This document shows positions 49,800-61,813 of a DNA stretch of 64,000 bases, piece after piece. Source of the DNA: Flammulina velutipes (Eukaryota; Basidiomycota; Agaricomycetes; Agaricales; Physalacriaceae); assembly GCA_011800155.1 (NCBI GenBank), contig JAALGH010000011.1:930001-994000 (forward strand), written 5' to 3'. Position numbers and translations under genes: made by a program. The notes beneath the pieces are model-generated. The model was not told the origin of the DNA. It made no database searches and saw only the letters and a program-made list of their open reading frames with translations. The first letter of the stretch is position 1, and each line of letters opens with the position of its first letter.

Positions 49800-50312
49800 C
49801 TATTTCTGCAAATCGTAACACTTGAGGCTAGTTATCTTGTTATTCATGCCAATTTTTCTCAGCACAGGTATCTTTCTTTCCGGCAGGCTGTCCACCGTGA
49901 ATGCCTGGATCATACCAGCGCATTGTATATCACTGAAGCACGACAATCAGACGTGATAAGGGAAGAGAGGTATGAGAACGTACGACGCGAGTGTACAAGA
50001 AGCAGGATTCTCCTGCGGGATTCCGGCAAAGTCGACACTCGACGCCTCATCGTTGAAGTTGTAGGCCGGGTCGGTCAGGTTGATGCATTCGCCAGTAATC
50101 ACGGGTACGTCAATGCATGTTCCTCCGAACTGGATGTCGCTGCAAAGCTTGACATTGCCGAAAGGAGGCTCTTGCGTCTGAAATGAAGGTTGTCAGGTTT
50201 TGAACTCGTTGCGCCCAATATGAAGGTTACTTACATCCTCGATAGTTTGGGCCCACACACCAGTGGCAGACAGAAGGAATACGAGGGCAAGGAGGCTCTT
50301 GGTGTTGAACAT
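49800..50312 (-). CDS. Secreted small Cys-containing protein, beta/gamma-crystallin-like
   Basis: A 134-aa protein from three exons: 50235-50312, 49984-50177 and 49800-49932. The first 22 residues (MFNTKSLLALVFLLSATGVWA) are a clear signal peptide with an A-x-A-like cleavage site. The mature part reads VKLCSDIQFGGTCIDV, GECINLTDPAYNFNDEASSV, SCTLASDIQCAG, and ends KITSLKCYDLQK. Paired Cys and the C-x-D-x-x-F/x-G-x-C repeats resemble the secreted beta/gamma-crystallin-like (Greek-key) proteins common in basidiomycetes. Six Cys could form three disulfides. A TATAAATA lies about 86 bp upstream of the ATG (50398-50405). Role unknown; candidate cell-wall, surface or secreted effector-like protein. 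Confidence 0.75.
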
Positions 50313-51703
50313 AATGAGAGGTGGTTGTGCAGTAGAAGAGGCGGCTGGCGCTGTGGGCTTTGAGTGGATGATACTCTCTTGGGACGGATTATTGGGGTAT
50401 TTATAGCAGACCGTGTATGCCGTGAAGTCGCGTTAGAGTCGCAGTCGCGCTTGGCCAGCCTAGCAATGGCAAAATCGTGAACGAGGAACGCCTAGGCGCG
50501 AGATGGTCGAAGGAAGGTAACCATTGTTTGAAACGAATCAATATGGGCGGGAATGGGGGAGGAACGGGCGCTGAGCGATCTGCATCAATAGCTTGTGATA
50601 CGGATACCGAACTGAGCTCCCAGAAAGATAGCCAAGGCGGATTGAGGAAAGTGGGAGGAGCGCCTTGGAGGAAGCAAGAAAACATCACTGTGAAATGTTC
50701 GGATATATTCCAGGAGGCTCTTCGAAGTTTGCTCTGTGTAGTCCGAAGACAAGGTGTGGACGTCGATGAGACCAAGACTCGACCGAGATTGAGCCGACAA
50801 AGAGGGAGTGAACGTTGGTCATTCAAGGAAGTGTGCCAATTCTTACCAGACAATCCAGTAGCAGGTCCAGACAATGAAGCAGCGCCGGACGACGTTCTAC
50901 ATCAACAACGAAGTGGGCTCCATAGGCGTATATCGTTAGCGAGGTAATCAGCCATTGATCGCTGAGCGCTGAGCGCTGATGCATGATGGATGCACACCGG
51001 GGAGGCCTCGAAGTTGAGGTCTTGTAGTAGTGAGTGGTTGTGAAGTATATGAGGATGATTCAGCTCTGTCACAAATGAACATGGACGCGTTTTGAAGACA
51101 CTAACACAAGTACTGGAACATACATCATCTGCAAGACAGGAAGGAAGTACTATGTCATCCTGTAGCGCGTCGACGCAGTATGAAGATGTTGGCACGAGGG
51201 GGTTGAGAACAGTCACGGGCGACATCGACACTTCATGGAGGTGAGTGGAAAGGCTGCATTCCGTCAAGACTTAAAGAGACATGATAGTTCAGCTGACAAC
51301 TAGAAAGGTGGCAGGGCATGCGGTAGATATACCTGGCCCAGAAGCTGTGGGATGAAAGTCAATAAACAAATAGTCGTAGGCCTAGCATGTTAGCATCGTC
51401 CACAGCTTTAATATTCCCAGGAACGACGAGACCAGCAGTGGGCAAAGAACCACTCCGAAATGACGGAACAAAGAGAGAAAGAATTATATTTGTTCATGTT
51501 GATCGTTATACCAATCTCTCTAGTACCTCCATGTCGTCTAACGGCTAACGACATCACGACCTGCTCTATTCTTTGTATGTGATATCTGTACTGCTGCTGT
51601 TACCTTGTTTTGCTCGTTGCTATCGAACCTCGTACGTTCTCCTTTCGTTATACCATCATACTCACCACTAACCAAAACTTTTAGATTCTTCGTTTTTTCT
51701 CCC
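50313..51703. other. Intergenic, 1.4 kb
   Basis: Promoter of the secreted protein at the left and of the DUF6699 gene at the right. Open frames at 50401-50947 run on both strands, but neither has a family feature. I see no supportable gene. Confidence 0.45.
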
Positions 51704-52748
51704 ATGATGGACAATCGGACAGCGCATTTCGCTGGATCCTCTCACCAGCCTTCACGCTCGATCCTCAAACCTTCTCGTTCATCACATGGGCGCCAACGAG
51801 CACGTTCACCTACGCCCTCGTCAACTTCCCCGCCGTCACCTTCCCGGAGGACGGTACAGATAGTCGACGCTCCAGAGACACAGATCACCCGCAGCCTTGC
51901 AGCTATGCCTACTCATGGCCCGATCCCAGAAATGACCATCACCTTCCCCGCAGTCCGGGACGCAGAACAGCTCGAACAACTTGCGTTCGAGTTTGCTAGG
52001 CAGGTCCAGGCGCGCCGGAGACAACTAGAATCAAATCTTACACGTCCATTACGGTCTGCCGGTCGTCCAACTCGCGCGCCCGATGAGTATCCCGAGTTTA
52101 GAGATATCTTGATGGGGCCCTGGCAAGCTGGTGCGAACTGTAAGTTCACTCTCTACATCTTTATCTCGTGGACTGGCTTACATGTTCGTAGACGGTCCAG
52201 TACTTCGACCCCGCGAGGCGATGAAGCTCGGCCCACTGCGTATCAACCCCCATATATGTTCAACCGGGGAAGGTCCCCTCGTCCGCTGGGACGTGACCCA
52301 GCCGGTAGCCTCCGCTGTCATAATACAACACGACGGTCATGTAGTACCCTTTGACGACTTTCGGTATGAACCAGCGACCTCACCTCGGATAACACAGGTC
52401 AAAACGATATCGCGACTTATGCATTGGGATTGGCGAATCAGCTCGGATGTTGGGGAGATAGGTGTTACCATTGGTGACCTCCTTAGGGCCTTGTCGGTGG
52501 TGCTCCCTATCCGGATGAACGAATGGGACATGAAGAGACTTGACGAGGAAGCGAAAAATACAGCTATTCGCACTTATCAGGCGCGTTGTCCTGATGAAGG
52601 TAAAGGTCCTCGCATCTATGATATTCTGTCGGGTCATACTCTATTCGGTGGATGGGTGCACGACCAGGATTACGAGAGGGAACGCAATTTTAGAGACAAG
52701 GATTTTGAGATCAACATCCTAGTGTCGTATCTGCCAAATACAACATGA
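51704..52748 (+). CDS. DUF6699-domain protein
   Basis: A 330-aa protein from two exons, 51704-52139 and 52192-52748. The N-terminal 80 residues are Ser/Pro/Arg-rich and disordered. From about residue 155 it matches the fungal DUF6699 layout: INPHICSTGEGPLVRWDVTQ, later ITIGDLL-like VTIGDLLRALSVVL, the helical MNEWDMKRLDEEAKN, the Arg-rich YQARCPDE, and the final ILSGHTLFGGW. DUF6699 proteins are widespread in Agaricomycotina and have no known function. The start was taken at MMDNRT; an upstream ATG at 51605 is in frame but separated by a likely leader. Confidence 0.8.
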
Positions 52749-52894
52749 TTGCTAGAACATATTCACCACCGATCGTTTCCTGTCACCGCCCAAACACAGA
52801 CACTACAACCAAGTACGCACCCTAAATAACAATACAAATAACATAACATACAGGTACTTTTACAGTGTGTTACTGTAAGCATTCATCATATATA

Positions 52895-55552
52895 CTACGT
52901 GTCTGTGCCAAAAACGGAATAAAGTATCTTTAGCGCCTCCACTTCCGCATCCTCAAGGTTGTTCGCCCCACCCCATTGAACCAACAACTTATCCGCGTTG
53001 AACAACAAGTCAGCGTTCACAGACGTAAGAACACCGACTAGCCCATCCAACCATCCGCGTTTAGCGATACTTTGTGCGAGAAACCGCGTATTGTCGAGAC
53101 GAAGATTTTCCATTAATGCGTCAAACACATTCAAGAAGATGCTTGTCTTCTCCTTGGCGTCCGTCCCCTCGCTCAAAAGGCGCGTCTTCAGGCATGTGAG
53201 AGTCCGTTGCGCAATGGCATCCTGAACCTCTGGATTTGTGTGCATCGGCAGCACCTTGAGAACGTCGGCCAGAACGCGCAGGATCAGTTCGGACGTTCCT
53301 CCATCATCGTTCGAGTACAATTCCGTGAAAAAGGACACTGTCCACTCGTCGATATCCTTGTCGGGAACGTATTCGTTGGCCAGCATAGTCAAGTTCTCCC
53401 GTATAATAGACATAGATAGCGCCGCTCCCACTGTGACTGCGGCTGGGGCAAGTAAGAAAGCCGCACGAGCTATATTCGACTTCAGGTGGTCATCGTCATC
53501 ATCCCCATCCGGCACAGGTATCAGCCCCAGCACATCGAAAAGCGCCTTATGTCCGCTCCCTGGTCCACTGACGAAACGTGACTCCCGCGGCGCCTCCATA
53601 TGTTCCCTCAAAACGGTTGTCCCAGCCTCGCCATCGAGAAGCATCTTGAAACACGACGCCAATGGCCGGAAAACCAGGGAATCCTCCATAGTGAGCGTAC
53701 TCGCGACACGTGCGAGAAGAGGGAGCGCTTTGAGCTTCACATTTGCATCATCCTTCACCCTTGCTAGTACATACACCAGAGTGTCCAACAACAACGCCAA
53801 AGAACGTCCGTCCAAAGGCGCCTTCTCCGTGACGTGCCGCTTCAGAAGCGCGTGCATCTCAACTATTGGATCGACATCCTGCTTCTTGGTCTGGGGATGA
53901 AGGTGGTAGAAGAGCGTCTCCATCGAGATCAAAGCGACAAAGTTCTTGATTGGTAGTGGCTCGTGCTCCATGGGCGGGTCCGCGGTTTTGTAGATCGTCC
54001 AGACTTCCATGTTGGTCTCGTCCAATAGCCCGTATGCGGAAGAGAAGAAGAGAGTAGGCGAGAGGGCGAGTGACGCGTCGGTACCTTCGCCATCAAGAGC
54101 GAGGCACTTGAGTATGTAAATGAAACTGAGCGTAAACTCGTATGTCTCCTCAGCCACCCAGGACTCGTCTTCCTCCAGAATCTCCTCGCCATCGGTCAGA
54201 ATCTTCGAATATAGAAGCCGAGGGATCCCGGTCGACAACAGCTCGTACGCTTTTCTCGGCACATAGGGAAGAGTCCTGATAGACTTCAATGCCAGATCCA
54301 CAGACGAACTCCGCCGACATGTCGTCAATAACCATGCGACCATGTTCCAGTCAAGTTCGTTTGAGTACTTCTCCACAAACTCCTCCTCCCGGTCAGATCT
54401 CGGATGAGCGTGGTACAGCGGAAAACTCGACACCAATTCCACGCTGCCCTTTTCGAGGTCGATGTTCGAGGTCGACTTCGATACAGACTCGGGCGCTCGA
54501 CACAGGGTGGATATCGGCATCTTCTTCAGCATCCACCTGCCAGCAGCCCCGAGCGACCCCAAGAGGCTGGAAAAGATCTTTGGTACCACCATCATCGCCG
54601 TGTTGTGATACGGGCACATCTCCCTCCAGGCAGCCATAGCAGTCATTCTCATGTAGACCACGAGCAACAACACTGCGAGTGCCATAACCACGTACGCCGA
54701 GACTCGGTGGTACGACCAGAGCTTCATTACGAAGCCCAAGAAGAAGAAGATGACCGACAGGTGCATCAATAACGGGAGGCCCAACACCCATTCCTCGACC
54801 TTGAACTTGAGCATTGAGTCCCATCGCGCCTGCCGTCGTCGGGCGTAGTCGTATAGGCTTCCGTTCTGCAGATCGCGACGAAACTCGTGTAGCCAAAACT
54901 TGACATAGAATGCGTAGACAAAGATGCAAAGCGTGCAGGTGACGGATATGCTCCAGAACAAAACGGTGGCGATGGATAGTGCAGAAGGAGGCGGGGGAGT
55001 TGAAAGTTCGTTGTAGAGATCGCGCTGTACGGAGATTGGGATATTAACTGCTTCGAGCAAGGCCTCTGCTGCTGGTCCTAATGAGAGGAACTTGACGAGT
55101 GTATTGGCAAATGAGTCGTTGGGTTCCGGGCTCATTTCCAAGACCGCGAAGCCAGTCACCACTCCTGAGAACAACCCAGTCTGAAGAAATCAGCACCTCG
55201 CCTGATAGTAGGGACAAACTCACAATGAGTAGCAACGATTCGAGACTGCTGGTCCACCCTTTAATCGTCTCGCGATCGGAGACAGTTGCTTCTTCGCGGT
55301 AAACCTCCCACAACGGCGCATTGGGGTCTACACCAACACGGCGCTTCCGCCTCCTGGGTGGCGAGTGATCCGCAGTGGGATAGTCGGTATCTTGGCTTCC
55401 TCGGGAGCGTTGACTAGAACGGGAGGCGGGGCGTCTATCTGAATAGATGTCAACAGATTGCTTGATCGTCAACATACACACTTACTACGACTCGGAAGCG
55501 ATTCTGAAGATTGGTTTGTGAGGCTTGAGTGCGAACTTGCGTAGCCTCTCAT
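52895..55552 (-). CDS. DUF6535 membrane protein
   Basis: Exon 3 is 52895-55180, exon 2 is 55224-55438, and exon 1 begins at 55486 and reaches at least to an ATG at 55552. A Ser/Arg-rich disordered N-terminus leads to APLWEVYREEATVSDRETIK and GWTSSLESLLLI, then TGLFSGVVTGFAVLE, the diagnostic DUF6535 start. Three further membrane segments follow, near the VLFWSISVTCTLCIF, LPLLMHLSVIFFFLGFV and VMALAVLLLVVYM stretches. The remaining 550 residues are soluble and mostly helical. This family is large and unique to agaricomycetes; function unknown. The N-terminal start could lie further upstream if another small exon exists. Confidence 0.8.
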
Positions 55553-56810
55553 GTAACGTCGCGAGCTTCGTAGTCCTACACACGGCCGCCTCAATTTCCC
55601 AAAATCACGCAGAAATACGATGAACGCACCAGAATGGGTTCTCGACCGGTGCATCATGTTGGAATCGTCCTTCGTCAAGTGTATGGGACGCTGGGATCCT
55701 GCTGGGATCGTCTCTCGTTAGGCCAGCGGGAATGTTGAACGGCGAGGTTACAAAGTGTGGTATTTCTCAAGGAACGCCTGAAAAACGTGAGGCTTGATTT
55801 ATATACGGAGATGAAGAACGCACGCGCACAGGGACATCTCGACATCGATACCACTTAGAGAACAAGGCATCAGGGTTTGTGGATCCTTGTTCTCGTCGCC
55901 TGAGATAATTGCTGGCGCACTGTTTCTTGTAAGGATCGAGTGAGGAAGCTGGCTGGGTGCTCCTTGTCAACTGTGAACGCGACGTCTAGCTTGCAGCACG
56001 CAAAAAAGGTCTGGTAGACATCAGTAGAAGCGCTTTATACAAAGATACATGCTCACCGTCATCTCCTCGCATCAAAGCATGGGTAAAATGTCACGCCTAT
56101 TATCAGAGGCTTATTGTGTTGGTCCATAAAGGACGACAAGCGCGATTAGTCTCCAGACGTAAGTATACTCCAGGTTAATAGAAACGACATGGCAGTGCCA
56201 GACCTCGGCCTTTTCTGCATGCTGGGTCGCGTCATACACACAAAACAATGGCAAAGTGCGCCACATACCTATCCGGGCAAGACTGCCATTGACTCTCCTT
56301 CATAACCAAAATTTGCGACCAGTACGAGGCGATTATAGCATATACCGTCCAGTCCAACGACGAAGAAGATGGAACGGAGATGATGGCAGGAAACAAAGAG
56401 TGATCGGCGGTATTCTTTGTTCCCGCCCTATTCCCGCCGGTCATACTCCCGTTCTCAACGACGGCGCTCACGACGAGCTAGCTCGATGTTTGTATGGTTG
56501 GATCTGAATATTTGTACATTCCTGCTTACTTGTAACCGGGAGAGCTCCAGCTCTTGCAAATTGACCCCCAATGTCAAGCTAGTGTTTACTATAGAATCCA
56601 TGTATATGTATATGACAGTCAAGTAGGACTTCGCAACGTCGATATCAATATGAGTTTACAAATTTGTTGTCTCTGTTAGAAACTTGGCGCTCTGCCGCAC
56701 AATAAGGATGATAGGATACAAAGGACAGACTGATTCGATCGAGCTATAGCCACTGGCGGACATTACAGATATTCAGCAGAGTAAGTAGCCAAAAACAAAC
56801 AGAAGAACAT
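55553..56810. other. Intergenic, 1.3 kb
   Basis: Upstream of the DUF6535 gene and downstream of the next minus-strand gene. Short ORFs such as those near 56232-56507 have no support. No repeats seen. Confidence 0.45.
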
Positions 56811-57373
56811 TCAGTCCCATTTCAAGGGCCCGATGACTCGGAGGCTACGCTGTGTCTTGAGAAAGTCTGACAGACGAGGCATCCTGGTCCTAGGAAGGGG
56901 CAACTTCGGCCTTGTGCTCGTTAACACACACTTCCTTTCGGAATCGACGTAAATCTTCATCGGCGTCTCATTGGCGAGGAACTTCTCGATGTCCTCGTGA
57001 GTGTTGACGGGAATGTTTTCTTCGTCCTCATACAACACTCCGAATGGCTTGCGATGTGTGCGCTCCTTGGGAGCAGGAGGTACGGGCACCTCCTTTTGAA
57101 CGTCTTCGCCGTCTGGGTCATTCACTGCAGGCACGGTAAGATGCATGGGCGCGGGCTCTAACTTCCCCTGGGGAGGAGGGATGTTCTCGTCGTTGCATCC
57201 TTTTGCAACAGGAATGAAGACTGTGGCGTCTTCCGTATTGTACGGGATGAGGAGAGTGGCAAGAGTTCGGCGCTGATGGGGTGTGAGGAGAGTGGCATAT
57301 GCTTGGAACACAACGTGCTTACTGGCTTGAACGGCACTATGTCTTCGCTGCCTCTTCGAGAGTTAACGTTCAT
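56811..57373 (-). CDS. Small protein with RKPFGVLY motif, paralogue B
   Basis: A 170-aa protein from two exons, 57323-57373 and 56811-57272, with a phase-0 intron after 17 codons, as in the gene at 37386-37997. It shares RRTLATLL (an RxxL element), NDENIPPP and HRKPFGVLYED at about residue 97. Its C-terminal half, KFLANETPMKIYVD then PRMPRLSDFL, is unlike the other paralogue. An acidic Pro-rich middle suggests disorder. No known domain. The pair is dispersed 19 kb apart, on the same strand. Confidence 0.65.
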
Positions 57374-57808
57374 CTTGTGTGGCTACTGTGATGTTGTGAA
57401 GAAAGTGTGGTGGATGGTCGAGGACAAGAGGGAAGACTGCCTTTATAGAGATAGCGCCTTCTTTGTTCATTGGTTAGGCCCGTCCGTTTATTTTCGTGCA
57501 ATGAACGAGCCCATTGTGTGGGAGATTCATCACGGGATCGTGGGTTTTCCTGAAACGGCCGCCTTTGAAGAGGGTGACAATGGAATCTGCTCAATATGGC
57601 GGCGATTGTGAGACTGGACACCAGCCTATGTGGCGGGTACAACTCGTGGAAAGATTTTGAAGCTCTAGGCTCGGAACTCCAGCCAATACTTAATGGCATT
57701 TCATGTTCATCTAAGAATATCTATTTCTGCAAGGTCATAATCACAGGTCTGAGGTGAGAGGAACGTTACAGAAGTGTAAGGGTGTCTTCCTATCCTTCCT
57801 TTGCCTTC
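57374..57808. other. Intergenic
   Basis: 5' region of the small minus-strand gene and 3' flank of the MFS transporter. A 336-nt plus-strand ORF here has no supporting feature. Confidence 0.45.
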
Positions 57809-60092
57809 TCATTCTATCCGGCGCGGCGCACGAGGAATCATAGCCCAGAGCCCAACCATGGTACACATCATAGACACAACCCTGTCAAAATATAAATATT
57901 GGAAAGTGGCAGAAGAAAGCAAGCCTTACAGCGGTTGTAGCGAGCGAATTCCATACTTTGACGCAAGCAACCCAGTGAAGAAAGGCATCGCAGCGGATCC
58001 TGTCATACCAATGGCGGTAATCCAGCCCACACAGCCCGTGAGTAGCCAGCCAGGAAGGATGCGAGATGCGTGTCCCAGTAATATCGGGAACATGGGCCCT
58101 AGAAGCACGCCAATGAAAGACACCTGTACTTCGTCAGCCAACATGAGAACGAGGACGAGTACGAGTACGAACCGCTAAGGCGTTCTCAATGACGGAGGGA
58201 ACAAACCAGACGGTAAGCTCGAGTCTGAAGAGCTCCGTTAGTCGGCTTATTGGCTCAGAAAGGCAAAGGCGTACGCGATGGCGATGAACGAGTACAAGAA
58301 CACGACACGGTGCTCTCCGATCTAGACGAGTGAGCTCCATGGTCACGAAAATATATATGAAAACTGAGAGCACCTTCTTATTCACCCAAATCAAGGCAAA
58401 ACGGCCAACTGTGAGGCCTGTCAATGTTCCGTAGTGAGTTGCCAGCACAGTATGTCAGAAAGTCGAACATACCGCCGAAGAATCCGGACGAAATATTTCC
58501 TGCGCTCTTTCCGCCGCCTCTTTCGTTGATGATGAAAGTCACAATCCATCCTGACAACATGGTCAATAAGCTATAATGTTCTCGACACGATGCTGACGCT
58601 TACCTCCCAAAGTGACCTCGGTTCCGATATAGATCAAGGCAAAGATGGCCATGTAATGCACCGATTTGATTCCCATGATGGCACGATATAAATTTCGGCC
58701 AGCACTGAGAGAATCTTCGCCTTCGAGCGGTTCTTGACCAGCTTCGGCGAGAAGATCTAAATCGCTTAATGTGTTGGTTCCAAGAGAAGTGAATTTCGAA
58801 CCCACCTTCTTGTCGTTTCCCCCGAAATACCAATGCAAGGACAACTGTGTTAGACACAGCGATGCCAGTCGAGATGATATAGTGATATGACCAATGTGGC
58901 TCAACCGAGAACCTAGTAGCAACCAGAGGGGCGATAGTAGCGCCCACGCCTGTATAGATGTGAGCGATGGTGACTGGTGGATGGAAGACTCAATGCAGAC
59001 CATATACAGCATGCAGTAGGCCCATTTTTGTCGTTTTGTGTTCTCTCAAGCTACCGATAAAGCCATTGCATTGAGCATACTGATGTCCGGTTGAGCTCAG
59101 AAGCACCATAGAATCAAACGGATGGATGTAACTTACCTGGAGGGCGATGCCAAAGCTACCAAGGAAGTAGGCGAAGACCATTACCGGGAACGGAGGCGCT
59201 GGACTATCTATCGCGTATGATGCCACCTGGAATAGGGAGCCAAGGAGAACGACCTATTTATGTTAGAAAGGTCGAACCCCGTCAAATAGTCAACGCTACC
59301 TTTCCGAACCCTATCTTGTCGTTAAGCCATACGTTCGCAGTCGCACCCAACACGAAGCCCTAGGGGGAGAATAAGGCTATGGATCGGTCCCTCAACAGAT
59401 AGACTTACGATACATGCAAACACGAACAAAAACGATACAAACGTAAAGCCGATCTGAATGAGACTGTTGGTCAATCACAATAAACATTTGCGGAATATCA
59501 CGGACACCATAGTGTTCCTGTATAACCGGGAGCAACGGTCCAGTGGTACCATCGTTCCATCCATTCAAGAAGAGGCACCAACAGGCAGCGAAGAACTGCC
59601 ACCTTGAGGCCCTCTTCATCTTCTTCGAAGCCTCAACGTTCACGGCCTGCGCACGGATGTTGAAAGTATTCGTCAGATTTGCCGTTCCGGTTGCTTGCGA
59701 TCCTGGGATCGCCGTGGCCATTGGTATGTATGTCTTGTTGAGGTTCAGAGGATCTGACTGCTCTAACGCTGTGGTGGGCGACTCCGACATTCCATCTTTG
59801 AAAGACATGGTAGCGGAAGATTCGAGGCGGACAGCTGAAGGACGTCGAACTCGTTCCCCGAGATGGGCCTGTAGGGAATGAAGTTCATAGCTGCCATCCC
59901 TCTCGATCGCACTCGTATTCTTTCGTGGCCTCACAGGTCCAGATAGATCGATGGTGTCTGTGAGGTCCACGGCATCCTCATCGACCTCTGCACGGTGAAT
60001 TGGTTTAATTTTTTCTTGTAGCTTGCAAGATAGGACGAACCGTGGGGAGGATGTTCTATCGTTGGCCGTACTGCAGTCGAGAATGAAGCCAT
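57809..60092 (-). CDS. MFS transporter (BSC6/fucose-permease-like)
   Basis: Multi-exon gene read from the ATG at 60092 (exon 1 60041-60092, exon 2 to 59987, last exon 57809-57881). A 130-residue cytosolic N-terminus precedes the first membrane span, FFAACWCLFLNGWNDGTTGP, the signature of this subfamily. Later landmarks: IGFTFVSFLFVFACIG, GFIGSLREHKTTKMGLLHAVYG, WIVTFIINERGGGKSAGNIS, SGFFGG, LTVGRFALIWVNKK, and the last spans VSFIGVLLGPMFPILLGHA and MPFFTGLLASKYGI. It spans 12 predicted segments across about ten exons. Substrate unknown; homologues include yeast BSC6. Two related loci lie just to the right, one decayed and one cut by the window. Confidence 0.85.
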
Positions 60093-60569
60093 GATAAGGG
60101 AACGATTGACATTTGACGCAATTTAAGTGAACCGCGAACGCCCTGAGCCCGAGTCAGCTGGTGAGAAGACGTCTACAGCCATGCGTCTACTTACGAGGCT
60201 GATTTTATATTGGCCGTTAACCCTTCACCACGGCAAGAGCTCCGGAATGATTATCTTCGATATCCCCAGCCATACGCCACCCTGGAAACGCGCTAGAGCC
60301 TTTGAATACAGCAAGTAGGAAAGTCGAGTCCCGTTGCGTGTATCCCCTCCTTTGGCAGATGGTTCGGACATATCGAACGCGTACTTGTCGGGCGAGTGCA
60401 ATCACAGATGGCAAGAGTTGACCATTACAGCGGTGGCATCCAAAGAGTTATGCGGCAAAATCAGGATATTGATTATAGATGGTGATGGTCAAGAAGAAAG
60501 AGTCTACGGAGCCTCCGACAAGCAATTCACAACTAATTCACAGCGACAAACACGCGCAAAGCGACGCCC
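60093..60569. promoter_or_regulatory. Divergent intergenic between MFS and Yra1-like genes
   Basis: 477 bp between the divergent ATGs. No clear TATA box. A 192-nt ORF at 60127-60318 has no supporting feature. Confidence 0.45.
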
Positions 60570-61436
60570 ATGAGTCGACCACGACCATCTCGTTACAACA
60601 CGTTCCACGGGCCCAAACAGCAGGTTCTTGGAAGCAAAGCTGGCCATGTCGCGCCTGCTTGGAGAGGCGCAGGACCGTCTGCAATGAATGGTGTGGCGGG
60701 CTCTTCTCAAGCGCGACAGATCACGAATCCAGGCAGCAAGATACTACTTAGCAAGCTACCCACCGATGTCACGGAGAAGGAGGTCGATGTGCGTCTCAAA
60801 GCTATCCTTTACCTCGTCTTTACTGACCCGAACTTTAGGAACTATTCAAAAAGACTGTCGGCCCGCTGAAGGATTCTTTCATTGTCTACAACTCCCAAGC
60901 AAACTCCAAAGGAATGGCTGTCGTGCATTTCCAGAATGTAGGAGATGCTGCCGTTGCGAAAGCAAAGTACGATGGCAAGTACATCGACGGAAGTGCGTCT
61001 ACATGTCCTTTTAAACGCCACACTATTCTCATCCTGCTATTAGGGCGACCTATAAAGATTGAAATCATAGTTGAAGACACCTCAACATTCCGCTCGTTAT
61101 CCGCACCTGTGGCGACGTCTGGGCCGTCTCTATTGGCACGGCTCGACAAGGGTCGTGGTCCTCCCACTGCACCTGCGTATGTCGCCTACATTTCCCCCTC
61201 TAAATCTTACTGATAAACATAACAGTGCTAGGCCACCAACTACTATCAACCATAATCTCCCTCGCCAAGCAGCAGCAGCAGCACAGATAGTGGCAGGTGT
61301 AGCTCCCCCAACTGGCCCACGGCGGAGAGTCAAGAAGGGCCCCAAACGTGTAAAGAAGATTCAGCACGCAGCTGTTTCCGTCGAGCAACTGGATCAAGAG
61401 ATGGAGGACTACCGCGCTTCCAACCCGACTTCGTAG
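60570..61436 (+). CDS. mRNA export adaptor Yra1/ALYREF-like (Mlo3)
   Basis: A 238-aa protein from four exons: 60570-60788, 60839-60992, 61044-61176 and 61226-61436. A single RRM occupies about residues 55-130. RNP2 reads ILLSKL and RNP1 reads SKGMAVVHF, followed by YDGKYIDGRPIKIEIIVE. An Arg/Gly/Pro-poor linker leads to a basic region, RRRVKKGPKRVKKI, and a C-terminal helix SVEQLDQEMEDYRA, the conserved ALY/REF (FoP-type) end. Such proteins couple transcription and splicing to mRNA export through the TREX complex and Mex67. It lies inside the MFS cluster. Fungal homologues are yeast YRA1 and fission yeast mlo3. Confidence 0.92.
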
Positions 61437-61813
61437 GGCAATTGTCCTTTGTAATCTAGGTTTTTCTGGCATTTTTTTCTTGTGCATCTTGTCATAATGA
61501 GCATCTGTATCTTATCCACATCTACAGCCCTTGTGAAATCGCTTGATGACTGTCCGGCTCTGCGTCGCAACGTTATATTTGCCTTACGTGGCAACCCAGC
61601 TTGAGGAGATTTGCCTGCTTCGTTCGCGTGATTCGTCAAATGGGCAGCGCCGGATACTACTCGAGGTGTGCTCATATTCCTCGGTACTTCCCATGTCATC
61701 TGAATAGCACGCTTCATTAGTACTTTGGTGTCCACCGAAATCTAGTGCTACTGGTTTAACGTTCTCGGCATTTGCCGTTCAATGTTCATGAGAATCATAG
61801 ACCACTGTTATAG
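61437..61813. other. Intergenic
   Basis: Yra1-like 3' flank, then sequence with no gene that leads into the decayed MFS copy. Confidence 0.5.

Noticed and set aside
50401..50947. Overlapping ORFs of about 155 codons on both strands
   Set aside because: They overlap each other, lack recognisable features, and the plus-strand frame has no ATG at its start.
53238..53900. A 220-codon plus-strand ORF
   Set aside because: Antisense shadow of the DUF6535 gene.
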